64,000 nt of DNA from Pirellulaceae bacterium (GTDB lineage: Bacteria > Planctomycetota > Planctomycetia > Pirellulales > Pirellulaceae): contig BPJU01000001.1 in assembly GCA_026004775.1 (NCBI GenBank), positions 1 through 64,000 on the forward strand. The letters are read 5' to 3'. Within the stretch, counting starts at the first letter, position 1, and each line of letters opens with the position of its first letter. A program made the translations under genes and the position numbers. A model generated the notes under the pieces. It searched no databases. It was not told the DNA's origin and saw only the letters and a program-made list of their open reading frames with translations. Shown here in pieces: positions 8,531 through 18,288 of the stretch.

Positions 8531-9350
8531 CCGGCACGTGCAGCCCGCCCGCTACTACTAAGCCCGATTCCCGCCTCACACCCGCCACCTGGATCCTGCC
8601 ACCGTCCGGAGTCCGCAGCCCCGTGATCACCAATTCGTTGAGGTCCGTTACCACCTGGAGCAAGCTGTCGTCGTCTTCCAGGCCTTTCTCACGCATCAAA
8701 CCCACATATCGGTCCCACAGCGACCCGCTGTGACACACCTCCGATATCGGGACCACACCAGTCGAAACCAGTTCTATTTCTTGAATCAATGCCACCAGGA
8801 TCGAATGCGACTCGGCATTGACCGGCACCGAGCCATATCGGTCCGACCAAAAGTGGCCGCTTACCTGGTCCTCCCGGTTGAAGAGGATCGCCACGCGTTG
8901 CTTGACCACTTGCTCAAAAAAGGGCAGCGACGCCAATTGCCGCCGCCAATACTCAATAAACTCCACGTCCTGGCAAAGCACTTCCGGTGGCGGTGCATTA
9001 CGCCTCCAGCGGATGCGGTGCTTTCTGCACCTTTTGGCAACCGGCCTGGGAAAAGCACGCTTTACGCGAAGCAGTATCTCCCCAGCCGACCAACTCTTCG
9101 CCCACTCCGGATGCACGTGCAAATAGCTTACCCAGGCGTTGGGCAGCACAGCCGTCGAATAGAGCTCCAACGAAAAGGACGGAAGGTAGTGGTTACAAGT
9201 GTCGAGAATCGTTTTGCGCCTGTGGGCAAAATCCTTTCCTCGCAACGGGTTCTTGCCCAACAGGGCTTCCTGGCGAGAACACTCCGAGATGCACGCTACC
9301 CGCACAGGTTGGCCGTCGGGCAAGATCTCATATCGAGCCGCACGTCCCAT
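8403..9350 (-). CDS. RAYT-like protein (Y1/IS200-type transposase family) lacking the HUH motif
   Basis: A 315-residue protein matching the planctomycete group of REP-associated tyrosine transposase relatives: WSAGEILLRVKRAFP after the active-site strand, then a helix WRRQLASLPFFEQVVKQRVA and the signature SGHFWSDRYGSVPV, corresponding to the usual GRFWEGRFKSQ. Where relatives have NHLHLVLR, this protein has NAWVSYLH, so both HUH histidines that bind the catalytic metal are gone. A nearby HVH six residues later falls on the LRVRP part of the motif and is not the catalytic pair. The ATG has GGAGG 8 bases upstream. It sits beside the GTGCCAGGCAC array, as RAYT genes sit beside REP repeats. Likely a non-cleaving, DNA-binding derivative or an early pseudogene. 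Confidence 0.7.
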   Translation of the reverse strand: MGRAARYEILPDGQPVRVACISECSRQEALLGKNPLRGKDFAHRRKTILDTCNHYLPSFSLELYSTAVLPNAWVSYLHVHPEWAKSWSAGEILLRVKRAFPRPVAKRCRKHRIRWRRNAPPPEVLCQDVEFIEYWRRQLASLPFFEQVVKQRVAILFNREDQVSGHFWSDRYGSVPVNAESHSILVALIQEIELVSTGVVPISEVCHSGSLWDRYVGLMREKGLEDDDSLLQVVTDLNELVITGLRTPDGGRIQVAGVRRESGLVVAGGLHVPDGAQNPSQQNPSRQSPSKAKCIKATYVPARPAGKWGGECRRC

Positions 9351-10137
9351 CGATGCCACCTCCGTTCGGCGCGCACGTCGCGGCCCACGGCGCTTGCCGA
9401 AACCCAGCCTACCCCTCCTGCCTTACTTAAATTTATCCCCACCCCTGGGAATCAAGAACGGGGTGGCCGATTTTTGGCTACATAATTAGACACTGTCTTG
9501 TAGGCACCACCTTGCACGAGCGCGTCACTGGGGCGGGACTTGGCCACCGGGACCACGGAAGGCAAACTGGGGCGCAACGCGTCTGCCATGAACCGTCTCC
9601 CCCTGCAAAACTAACGTCCGACCCGGAAACCAGCACATCAGCACCGCCTCACACCCGCACATCTCACTGGACTGGTGTATTTGGTACGCAACCTCCGAGC
9701 GAGTTTGTTTTCTGGTCGCGATACACGGTCACCCGAAGGGCAACGCGGATGACTGGATGATATAGGGCAGGTGAGCGAAGATGGCCGCACGGTCCACCTG
9801 GTCTAGCACCGGCAGACCATGTGCAGGGTGTCGTGGAGGCCGGCTGGAGTACTCTTGGCCACGAAAGGTGTCCAGAAACGAGGCTGGTGACTCCCCGTAA
9901 TTTGGACAGTGTTTATCGAGGAGTTACACCGGTTAAGCTCCGGCACGGTGGAGGCAAGCGGAAGAACCGCGACAGCCACTGTAAACCCTCAGCAACGCGC
10001 GCTTCGACCACCCAATGACCGAAATAATCCGGATACCCCTTGGCAATGTTGGCCCATTCCACAAGCGGCTAAAGCAGCGATGCTTTCCGGCAAAAGTCGA
10101 CTTTAACTAGAAGCTGCTGAAAACGGAAAAGTCGGGG
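9351..10137. other. Non-coding stretch
   Basis: About 790 bases with only short, unconvincing frames. The first bases hold the GGAGG ribosome site of the RAYT-like gene (minus strand). I see no RNA gene, hairpin terminator or repeat in the rest. Confidence 0.55.
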
Positions 10138-10758
10138 CTAGTATCGAGACGCTTCTTCGATGATCTGCCGGAATCGATCTTCTGGAATGCCCAGCGCGAC
10201 CGGAAGCAGTTTCAGTTGTTGGAGGCGTTCTTCGGTCAACGCACCTTCGGCGGAAGCGACCAGGAAGGCGGCCCGCACCAGCCACTCCCGCTCATCCATC
10301 GACCGGCGGTTGGCTACGGTTCGCGCATAGGAAGCAGCGCTGACTTTCGTCTTGCGTGCCATAAAGATGTCCCGCTCGATCTCTTCGTCCGACAACTCGC
10401 GCCCGGCCAATTGCCGGTAGACGCTCCGCAGCGTGCCGATCTCCTGAGGTGACGCCTGGTCATCGGCCAGCATCGTCAGCACCATAACACGCCGCACATC
10501 TTCAGCGAACTCGCGCCGTGCCAGTTCACGATACATTTCTTCCGTAAAATTGACTGCCTCGACCGGAAATTTGCCCCGGCAACCCTGGCAGATTACCTGT
10601 TCGGATACGACGTGTAGGGGAATGACAGGTATGAAGTACAACGTGAGAAATCGCCGCACTTTCTTCTGCACAAAGGCGCGACTCGTACGACACGTGGGGC
10701 AGAAGAAGGTACCACTACCTGACGTGAACGTAAGATCCATTTCACCGATAATAATCAC
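10138..10758 (-). CDS. Zinc-ribbon protein with TerB-like helical domain
   Basis: A 206-residue protein. Residues about 20-65 form a zinc ribbon (FFCPTCRTSR and ICQGCRGKF, two CxxC pairs) separated by a short hydrophobic stretch (FLTLYFIPVIPLHVV). Residues about 75-200 are helical and resemble the TerB/tellurite-resistance-type domain: acidic motifs such as LTMLADDQASPQE, LSDEEIERD and VASAEGALTEERL. Such proteins are conserved in planctomycetes with unknown role. The start is GTG with AGGG about 7 bases upstream; an ATG six codons later is possible. It is followed at the same strand by no close gene, and the next minus-strand gene upstream ends 68 bases away, so the two may be cotranscribed. 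Confidence 0.7.
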   Translation of the reverse strand: MIIIGEMDLTFTSGSGTFFCPTCRTSRAFVQKKVRRFLTLYFIPVIPLHVVSEQVICQGCRGKFPVEAVNFTEEMYRELARREFAEDVRRVMVLTMLADDQASPQEIGTLRSVYRQLAGRELSDEEIERDIFMARKTKVSAASYARTVANRRSMDEREWLVRAAFLVASAEGALTEERLQQLKLLPVALGIPEDRFRQIIEEASRY

Positions 10759-10826
10759 AGCCTCACCCTCGCATATTGGATTCTATTCACCGAGTTTCTA
10801 GCATATACCAAAGTGACTGACGTTTG

Positions 10827-11744
10827 CTATCCATGGCTGTCCCGGTCCTGCCCATTGCCGAGGTTCTCGGCAGCCTCTTCCAGCTCCATCAATCGGCCCA
10901 GCAGACTTTCGTGATCTTTGGCGCCGGTCCAGATACTTTCCAAGCAGCTCACTTCACGATTGCTGATCGGCTGGTCCATCCACAGCCGCGCTGCGTCCTG
11001 AATTGTGGCTCCCTCGCTTGGTAACCACTCCACGTACCTGGCTGCCTCCAGTACTGGCCCCAGCATGGCCAGCCCCACGGCTCGTACAGTCGCCGGACGA
11101 ACCTGGTTTCGATCCAGGCAATCCCAGATCAATTGTTGTCCGATCAACCAGGCCAGGTGTACGGTTTCGGGCAATGCCGCATGCGGGTTGACTAACACCG
11201 CTTCCATGCACAGGCTCGCTTCCTCGGGCAACACGAGGCCATATCCGCCGCAGACGGGAAAGGTCCAAAAGACTTTCCAGCACGGAGGCCGTTGGCTGGG
11301 AAAACCGAGTTCGACCAGGAGGCGTCTCCAGAAACCGGTGGCGCGGGCCTCCCATAATTCCCGAAGCGGCCGGGAACGAAGCTCCAGCTCGTGCGGACCA
11401 CCCGGAAACAGAAGCCGCCATTGCTGGGCAAATTCCTGCACGCGTTCCGCCAGTCCGGCGTTACCTTGCTGATCTTCCAGCCGAGCGGCAAGTCTGGCGG
11501 CCGAGTCGCTTTCAGAAGGGCTCAGCGCCTCACGGATGGCCTCCGCAAGGAGCTTCCGCCAGGAAGGCCGATCCGCCAGCCTGCCGGCACGCAGTTGTTC
11601 GACCAATTGATCGGCGACCAGCCGCAGGCGATGCGCTTCCGGTACCCCCAGCCAGGTTTTGCCCACAAGTCGCGTTGCCAAGGCATACCAGAGACTGGCG
11701 TGCTCGGAGTAATTCCACAGCGAATTCCAGGAGATATAGGTCAC
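10827..11744 (-). CDS. Conserved-looking hypothetical protein
   Basis: A 305-residue helical protein rich in Leu, Arg, Glu and Trp, with no signal peptide, no membrane segment and no motif I recognise. Codon use is like that of the neighbouring core genes and the frame is uninterrupted, so it is probably real. The start is GTG; no strong ribosome site is visible. It is divergent from speA across a 330-base gap and is followed by the zinc-ribbon gene. Confidence 0.6.
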   Translation of the reverse strand: MTYISWNSLWNYSEHASLWYALATRLVGKTWLGVPEAHRLRLVADQLVEQLRAGRLADRPSWRKLLAEAIREALSPSESDSAARLAARLEDQQGNAGLAERVQEFAQQWRLLFPGGPHELELRSRPLRELWEARATGFWRRLLVELGFPSQRPPCWKVFWTFPVCGGYGLVLPEEASLCMEAVLVNPHAALPETVHLAWLIGQQLIWDCLDRNQVRPATVRAVGLAMLGPVLEAARYVEWLPSEGATIQDAARLWMDQPISNREVSCLESIWTGAKDHESLLGRLMELEEAAENLGNGQDRDSHG

Positions 11745-12074
11745 GGCCTGCGAACTACCTTATGTTGGATCTTTCCTGGCGACCACTTGGTACGTTATTA
11801 TTCTACTGCCCCAAAGCCGGAGAGCAGGTTTTGGTTGATCGTAAAGGGCGAATGGCCGGCCGTACGCTACTTGACGGTGCAAGCGAAAAGCGATTCAATG
11901 CAACGAATGTAAAATTACGCTCTATCGTTCGCTAGGCACGGCGCAAGGGTTACGTTCCGCAGAGGAAGCTTTGCAAGGAAGTGTTCTTGAGGGTACCCGG
12001 TGGCACCGTAGTTTGGGACGCACGTAGGGTTACGCCTTTTTGGGAGACTTGCTCCGCATAAAGGGTTTGGCAAG
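11745..12074. other. Divergent intergenic region
   Basis: Separates the minus-strand hypothetical gene from speA. It should contain promoters for both directions, but no clear -35/-10 pair stands out. No RNA gene or repeat seen. Confidence 0.5.
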
Positions 12075-13998
12075 ATGCTGAAATCGACTCTCGAAACCTG
12101 GACCGCGGCCGATGCGGCTCAGTTGTACGAAGTCCCGCGGTGGGGCAAAGGTTATTTTTCGGTGAGCCCGAAAGGGCATGTGCTTGTCCATCCGCATCGT
12201 GATCCAGACCGGTCGATCGACTTGAAAGAGCTTGTCGACCGGCTTCAGGTTCGCGGGCTGGATCTGCCGGTGCTGATCCGCTTCAACGGGATCTTGCAGG
12301 ATCGACTGCGCGAGCTGCACGACACATTTATGGAGGTTTTCGGCGAGAACGAGTATCAGGGGCAGTACACGTGCGTCTACCCGATCAAGGTCAACCAGCA
12401 ACGGCAGGTCGTCGAACAGATCGTCAAGTATGGCCGGCAGTACGGATTCGGATTGGAGGCGGGTAGTAAGCCTGAACTGCTGGCGGTGGTGGCGATGTCG
12501 TATGAGGATATGCCGATCGTCTGCAACGGATTCAAGGATTCCGAGTTCATCGAAATGGCGATGCTGGCCCACAAGATCGGCCGGCGGGTGATGCCGGTGG
12601 TGGAGAAATTTTCGGAATTGGGGGTCATTCTGCATCAGGCCGAGCGGGTAGGCGTGCGCCCGCTGATCGGCGTGCGCGTCAAGCTGGCAACTCGCGGCTC
12701 GGGCCGCTGGCAATCCTCGGGCGGCTACCGCTCGAAGTTCGGCCTTACGGTCGCCGAGACGCTGGCGGTTCTGGAAGAGCTTCAGCGGCGCGGTATGGCC
12801 GACTGCTTCAAGATGCTCCACTTCCATTTGGGAAGCCAAATCACCGATATCCGCCAGATACGCACCGCGGTTAACGAGGCCGTACGGATGTATGTTGATC
12901 TGCACAAACGCGGCGCCGGCTTGGAATACTTGAACGTGGGAGGCGGTTTGGGAGTCGACTACGACGGCTCCCAGACCAATTTCGAATCCAGCGTCAACTA
13001 CACGCTGCGCGAATATGCCAACGCCGTGGTCAACAGTATCCGAGCCGTCTGCGACGAGGAGGAGATTCCTCATCCGAATATCATTTCCGAGTCGGGTAGG
13101 GCCATCGCCGCCTACCACAGTGTGCTGATCTTCGGGGTCCTGGGAGTTACGGAATTGGGCTGCCCGGAAAATGACGGTTTTCAAATAAACGAAGACGAGG
13201 TGGCTCAGCCGGTGGCGGAATTGTATGAAATCTACCAGGCGACTGACGGTGCGTAATTTGCTGGAAAGTTATCATGGAGCCCAGCAATGTCTGGATAACT
13301 GCATGCAGTTGTTCTCCGTCGGACATCTGGCGATGCATGAGCGGGCAACGGCCGAACGGCTTTTCTGGACAATCTGCTACCGGATCCGGAAACTTCTCGA
13401 TCAGTTGGACTATACTCCCGAAGAGCTGGAAAACCTGGACCGCCTCTTGGCCGATACCTATTTCTGCAATTTTTCACTGTTTCAGTCGCTGCCGGATAGC
13501 TGGGCGATCAAACAGCTTTTTCCTATCATGCCGATTCACCGGTTGAATGAGCGGCCCACGCGCTTTGCCGTGTTGGGTGACATCACCTGCGACTCGGATG
13601 GCAAGGTCGACCAGTTTATCGACCGGCGGGATGTGCGCCGTACTCTGCCTCTGCATGCCGTCAATGGCGAACCGTATTATCTGGGAGCCTTCCTGGTAGG
13701 AGCCTACCAGGAGATTCTCGGCGACCTGCACAACTTGTTCGGTGATACGAACGCCGTGCATGTCGAGCTCCAGCCGGATGGCGAGGCGGTATTGGAAACC
13801 GTGGTCAAGGGGGAGACCGTCAGTGAAGTATTGGACTATGTCCAATACAAGCGGGACGACCTGGTGAGCCGGTTGCAGACGGCTGTGGAGAAAGCCGTTC
13901 GAGCCAACCGGCTGACGCATGAGGAAGCCGGCCGCTTCGTGAAATTCTACGAAGATGCTCTGAACGGCTATACCTACCTGGAAAAAATGGAGTGGTGA
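12075..13998 (+). CDS. speA: Biosynthetic arginine decarboxylase, interrupted by a +1 frameshift
   Basis: The PLP enzyme that converts arginine to agmatine in polyamine synthesis. The first frame (393 residues) has the PLP lysine motif YPIKVNQQRQ, the barrel motifs LHFHLGSQ and LNVGGGLGVDY, and SESGRAIAAYH. The second frame resumes at RNLLESYHGAQQ and runs 240 residues with the catalytic-cysteine motif ITCDSDGK and a normal C-terminus, so together the parts equal a full-length SpeA of about 640 residues. They join near 13241-13253 (GACTGACGGTGCG): dropping one base gives YQATD-VRNLLESY. Every other feature is intact, so the break is recent, an assembly error, or a recoding site. It converges with the porin gene 26 bases downstream. 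Confidence 0.92.
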
Positions 13999-14024
13999 TC
14001 CGCGCTGCACCGCCTGGCACCGGG

Positions 14025-15740
14025 CTACCACCGCCGTTGCCACATCAGATAGAACAACTCGGCATCGTCCGCGGCTGTCGGGGAGGCCGTATTTCTTAGG
14101 AACCCCCCGCCGAACAAACGGCTGTAGCCGATCATCAGGTCACTGTAGCGTCCGATGTGATAGTTGGTGACGATGTCGATTTCGTCGCCGACGTCACGAC
14201 CGGCGCTGCCTGTCGCATCGCGCCGAATGGGAACTCCGGCGGCGTTATACAGGGCGTCCCCTGCTCGATCCAGCCAGAAATGATGGTATTGCAACCAAAT
14301 CGCCATCCAGGGCTGCGGGTAGAGCCACAGGTGGACGTTGGCGTCGTGGATATTCTGGCGGCCTACCAGATCGATCCAGCCCAAGTAGTAGTGGCCGAAG
14401 GGGAACAATTGGTGGAACGTATGGGACTGGCCGGAGGCCGGATCCGGGTCGCCGCTGGCGTAGTCGTAGTACAGCCAAAGTGTCGGATTCCCGTACCAGC
14501 TATTCCAGTTGTGCCCGCCTCCCAGCGAGGCCATGCCGGCGACCAGTTCGTTGCCACCCTGCTGGCCCAATTGTAGGGCGGCCTCTACATCCCAAAGCCA
14601 CGGACCGCTATTCCCGCTGTGGCGGAAACCCCATGTGTGGATCTCAGCGTCGCCGCGCGCTATGCCCAACTGCGGGGGAAGCAGTCGCGTATCGTCCAGA
14701 TACAAATAGTAAAGGTCCAATGTTCGACCGGGAGCCACGCGCCACGTGAACCAACTGCCTCCGAACTCCTGCCGGTCGTCCAATTGGTCCATTCCGTTCG
14801 GATTGGGTGGTACGAAGGCCGTGTAAAAAAAGTCCCAGTCCCAGCTCTCTCCTTTCCGCATCAGCCGCACGCCGTCGAACGTTCTCCGTGTGTTTGCCCA
14901 ATCGAGCGTGGAAACCAGCCGCTGCGAACCGAACAGTAGTTCCTGGCGTCCGACCCGACCATACCAGACCGCATCCGAGGTTTCGCCGAGCTTCACGTCT
15001 ACGAAAAGATTCAGCGCGTCACCTCGGTTCACATCGATCGCCTGCGGCGCAAGCTCTTCCGAAAAACTGTCTGCCCAAATGTATTCCCCGTAGAAGCGGA
15101 GCAGATCTCCATACATCAGGTCACCAAACAACCGCACGCGGGCCAAAAGATAATCATTGTCCGACTCGGTCAGCCGGCTGTTCCGTTCGTTCATGAAACG
15201 CAGCCAGGTGTGGCCGCCCGTACTGAAGGTCCAGCAGTCGCCCACCGGTATGCGTTTGAGAGATTCGACCCACGTGCGTTCGTCTGGAGAAATCCCCTCC
15301 ACATAACGGAAATCGACGTCAAAAAACGACGGAGGCATCATCGCGAATGGCGGATATGGCGAACGGGGAGCCTGCTGCCGGTAGTTGCCGGTCCACCTAT
15401 CGTATACCGAATAATAGCCGGGACCTTGTGGCGGAACAGGAAAATTACCGGGCCGAGGCATCGGATACAGGTTCTTGGGTACCTCACTCCAGTCGACCAG
15501 ATGCCCGGCGCAGCATGCCGTGCCTGCATAGCACCGGTACGGTGGGGCGGTGTTCTCGATAGTGTCTGCCTCGGATGCACCGTCAACCGCGATCACCTGA
15601 GTCGCGAAGTTACTGTCGGCCTCTCGGGAAGGTGCCTCAGCCAGAAGGGGGGTAGCCGGGGCAGCCAGAGCTGCCAGGATCAACGCGCGTTGGACCTTGG
15701 ATCGGATACGTTCAAAAACACGTTCGGCGTAGCTACCCAT
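14025..15740 (-). CDS. Outer-membrane porin with alginate-export-type barrel
   Basis: A 571-residue protein with a signal peptide (residues about 15-35, ALILAALAAPATPLLAEA). From about residue 160 to the C-terminus it shows alternating hydrophobic and polar strands rich in aromatic residues (WLRFMNERN, DLLRFYGEYIWA, WYGRVGRQELLFGSQRLV, TFDGVRLM) and ends in a terminal strand closing with Trp (FYLMWQRRW), as expected for an outer-membrane beta-barrel. The pattern fits the alginate-export family (AlgE-like), where the barrel passes polysaccharide or small solutes; the true substrate cannot be told. The region at residues 45-150 is Pro-rich and cysteine-containing and not part of the barrel. GGAGG lies 6 bases before the start. 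Monocistronic by position. Confidence 0.8.
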   Translation of the reverse strand: MGSYAERVFERIRSKVQRALILAALAAPATPLLAEAPSREADSNFATQVIAVDGASEADTIENTAPPYRCYAGTACCAGHLVDWSEVPKNLYPMPRPGNFPVPPQGPGYYSVYDRWTGNYRQQAPRSPYPPFAMMPPSFFDVDFRYVEGISPDERTWVESLKRIPVGDCWTFSTGGHTWLRFMNERNSRLTESDNDYLLARVRLFGDLMYGDLLRFYGEYIWADSFSEELAPQAIDVNRGDALNLFVDVKLGETSDAVWYGRVGRQELLFGSQRLVSTLDWANTRRTFDGVRLMRKGESWDWDFFYTAFVPPNPNGMDQLDDRQEFGGSWFTWRVAPGRTLDLYYLYLDDTRLLPPQLGIARGDAEIHTWGFRHSGNSGPWLWDVEAALQLGQQGGNELVAGMASLGGGHNWNSWYGNPTLWLYYDYASGDPDPASGQSHTFHQLFPFGHYYLGWIDLVGRQNIHDANVHLWLYPQPWMAIWLQYHHFWLDRAGDALYNAAGVPIRRDATGSAGRDVGDEIDIVTNYHIGRYSDLMIGYSRLFGGGFLRNTASPTAADDAELFYLMWQRRW

Positions 15741-16132
15741 GCTGTACCTCCATGCCGATTACCCGAAGGCCCGCAAAACGCACTCCCTACGGTCGGGCAT
15801 CCGTCGGGGGCGTGATCCTGACGGGCGAGGAACCCCTCGCCACGCATAATCCCCGCCTCGGGTACCATTGTTATCGTAACGAATGCTGCCAGCGCTAAAT
15901 GGGCTGGACGGTTAGCCCATACGGAATCCACCGCACGGGCCGATCCAACGATTTATTCGATATGATCGCTAAAGTTTGCCGGAGTTGCGGGCATGGGGTT
16001 GAGGGTTTGCAAGCGCTGTTGTGGAAGTAGCCGGGAGGAGTATTTCCACGAGCAGCTTCTGGCGCACCGGCTCAGGGAACTGTCTTGGTTCAGCCATAAC
16101 TGAACAAAATGGGGTCAAGGGCATATAGTAGA
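15741..16132. other. Intergenic stretch between porin gene and IS1380-like element
   Basis: About 390 bases with no supportable ORF, repeat or RNA. It must hold the porin promoter (minus strand), which I could not identify. Confidence 0.5.
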
Positions 16133-17508
16133 CCCCGTAGTTGCATAAAAATCGTCGTTTGGAGCCGGGAAACCAGCGGATTTCTCGGCTAAAATTGTGG
16201 CTTTTCGGGACGTATTCTCGCTCGCGAAACGCTCACATCCAGTGAGGTTTGCCAAAACAGTTTTCTATTACACTTTTTTCCAAAAAACTATTAAAAAAAG
16301 AGAACCTCCCTACCGCTTCATGCGTCTAACTAGTAGCACGAATACTGCCACAAGGAGGTGCCCGTCGTGGAGTATAGCCGCCACATAGTTAGTTGTAAAG
16401 CCCATGCCGTCCCAGTGGTCAAGTGTGTACGACAGGCGCTGAGGTACTTTTCTGGGTTGGTGATCTTTCAAGAGTTGTCTGTGAGGCTACAAGTCGTTAG
16501 GTGGCCTGCCCGCCGCGTCCCCGACCAAGCGTCCAGAAACGCTTATCGGCGCGCTATCCTTTTCCTTTCGTTGATCGTCCACGTGCTGTTAGAATACCGG
16601 CAACTGCGCGACGTATGCTATTACCGAGATGACCCATTGGTAAAACGCTTGCTGGGATTACGTCGGTTGCCCGACGTTTCTACTCTCAGCCGGATGCTCA
16701 ACCAAATGGGTCAGACTTTCGTGACAAATCTGCGGCTGCTGCGGGAGCTGGTGATAGAAAGGCTGCGCCGACTGGCTCTGGTGCGTATAACATTGGACCT
16801 CGACGGCTCTGTGCAATCCACCAAGCGACATGCCGAAGGCGCGGCGGTCGGGTTCAACAAAAGAAAAAGCGAGCCCGTAGCTACTACCCGCTGTTTTGCA
16901 CCATCGCCCAGACAGGTCAAGTGCTGGACTTCCTGAATCGTCCCGGAAATGTCGACGACTCGCACGGGGCAGAGAGTTCATTTTGGCCTGTATTCAAGCC
17001 ATCCGCTGTGCCTTGCCCGGCGCCGTGGTCGACGTACGCATGGACAGTGCCTTCTTGAGCGACGAAATTGCGGTGGCGTTGGATCAGCAGGAAGTACAGT
17101 TCTCCATCGCGGTTTTGTTCGAGCGGTTCATCGCCCTGAAAGAGAAAGTCGAAAGCCGCAAGCGCTGGCTGCGGCTGGCGCGCGAGCAGTGGTATTTTGA
17201 AAAACTGTGGAAGCCCGATTGCTGGCTCTATCCATTCCGGTTTGTGTTCGTTCGCACTCCAGCCCAACGGCAAATGCTGACCGCTGCACCGTCCCGCCGC
17301 ATCGCACCTAAACGTACTGCCCTATGGGTTTTTGGAGCACTGCACACGTTCCGCCAGGGGATCTTGCAGCGGGCAGGCCGACTGACGCGTCCGCGTGGAA
17401 TAGTAACTCTGACGATAAGTGCTCCGTACTGGATGGAAAGTCGCCTTCTTGCAACTCTCAAGACGCTTCAAAACGCCTTATAAACCGGAAATGTATGCAA
17501 CGTTGGGG
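16133..17508 (+). mobile_element. Decayed IS1380-like insertion sequence
   Basis: The left end CCCCGTAGTTGCATA and the right end, read inverted, CCCCAACGTTGCATA, form an imperfect terminal inverted repeat bracketing a broken transposase gene. The left 470 bases recur inverted at 49128-49599, confirming the left boundary. The family assignment rests on the transposase and is moderately sure. Confidence 0.75.
16367..17483 (+). pseudogene. IS1380/IS4-type transposase, frameshifted
   Basis: The first frame runs from GTG (AAGGAGGT 9 bases upstream; the related copy at 49365 has ATG at the same place) through [23 protein letters not shown], the DDE-type first-aspartate region, and then loses the frame. 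The protein continues in a second frame from about 16900 with the second-aspartate region [15 protein letters not shown] and the C-terminal helix bundle. The join lies near the sequence encoding a Lys-Lys-rich stretch at about 16860-16900, and a further change near 16960 interrupts again. The element is unlikely to make active transposase. Confidence 0.75.
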
Positions 17509-17626
17509 TTTACTTGTTTTAGCCCAAACCGCCACTTATACTCGGGATCTCCGTAAACTACGGACGGGCCGTCGCGGTGTAACCCTTCTTGTCCCACCGG
17601 GTCGATCGAGGCTGAGGGGGCATTCC
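17509..17626. other. Short junction between IS1380-like element and Rhs remnant
   Basis: About 120 bases with no visible feature. Confidence 0.4.
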
Positions 17627-18240
17627 TCACATAACGTACCAAATTCCCATCCCCGCCACAAACCCCAGCGGATCCTCGCCGATGAAACGACCTGCGGCCA
17701 AGTCATAATAGCGGTCTCGGCAGTAGAAAAGGCCCGATTCCTCGTCTCGTTCGCGACCCGTGTAGGCGAAGAGAAAATCGACCGCCGCGTTCGTCTCGGA
17801 AGTAATCCGGCCAAAGGCTTCGTACCTTAGGTGGTTCAGCACGTCGCCGCTACTATCGATCAAGGCGCGCAGTGCCCAGGTGGCCACCCAATGGCCAAAG
17901 GATTTCGCCGGGTTGCCATAAGCACTTCACGTCCTCGCGAGCAAACACCGGATCCACTACTGGACCATGTAAATACCCAAACTTGAGCGTAGCCGGTTGA
18001 CTGCCGGTAAACTCAAGCACAATGTGGTCCGCTCCCACAAGAGCCGGATCCGAGGCGCCAGTGGCCGCCGACGGATTGTCAGAGACGAACCACGTAAACG
18101 ACGGCTCTTGAGGACCATCCCCGTCCGGATCCAGCGCATAACTACTATCCGGATCCGAAGCCGCAGCGAATCGGTTGCCGATGTCCCACGAATAATGGAT
18201 CTCGCGCGAGCGTACCGCTTGTCAAGCGCGCCGCATCCCC
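17627..18240 (-). pseudogene. Internally deleted Rhs core remnant
   Basis: Read on the minus strand it begins at the same point of the Rhs core as the two larger copies (GCGCGCTTGACAAG), runs through the equivalent of YSWDIG and SDPDSSY, then jumps at about 18132 straight to DPDGDGPQEPSFTW, skipping some 800 bases present in the copies at 22421 and 30700. It continues to HLRYEAFGRITSETNAAVDF and GRFIGEDPLGF and ends without a toxin domain. Frameshifts and a missing base near 17870-17890 break it further. The deletion joins two GGATCCGGA-like sequences that flank the lost part in the intact copies. Confidence 0.85.
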
Positions 18241-18288
18241 AGCCTTGAACGAAGCAATCTGCTTAAACAGGTTGCCGTGGCGTTTCAT
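18241..18288 (-). pseudogene. First codons of a DGR-type reverse transcriptase, cut by the Rhs remnant
   Basis: ATG at 18288 on the minus strand has a good ribosome site (GGAGG, 5 bases before) and encodes MKRHGNLFKQIASF before running into Rhs sequence. Reverse transcriptases of diversity-generating retroelements and their close relatives typically begin with K-R-h-G-N-L-h-x-x-I-x-S-F-E-N-L. The match covers 14 residues only, but the ribosome site, the position just downstream of the formylglycine-enzyme-fold gene and the same strand agree with a DGR. The remainder of the gene is gone from this window. Confidence 0.6.

Larger units (their letters stand above)
7255..9310 (-). repeat. First copy of a ~2-kb duplicated block (RAYT-like gene, second ORF, palindrome array)
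   Basis: The block aligns, in the same orientation, with 62025-64000: both begin with a similar lead (GTGCTGGGC, then AACCAAGCCACC or GACCAAGCCACC), followed by GTGCCAGGCAC palindromes, then an ORF of about 270 residues and a RAYT-like gene on the minus strand. Most of the nucleotides are identical. This copy has both reading frames open; the second has frameshifts. The second copy runs off the end of the window, so full length is unknown. Confidence 0.9.

Noticed and set aside
9056-9120. HVH in the RAYT-like protein as the HUH catalytic pair
   Set aside because: It lies six residues after the aligned NHLH position, on the part that reads LRVRP in relatives.
12030-13184. A 384-residue open frame opposite speA
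   Set aside because: Mirror of the strongly biased speA codons; no ribosome site or recognisable domain.
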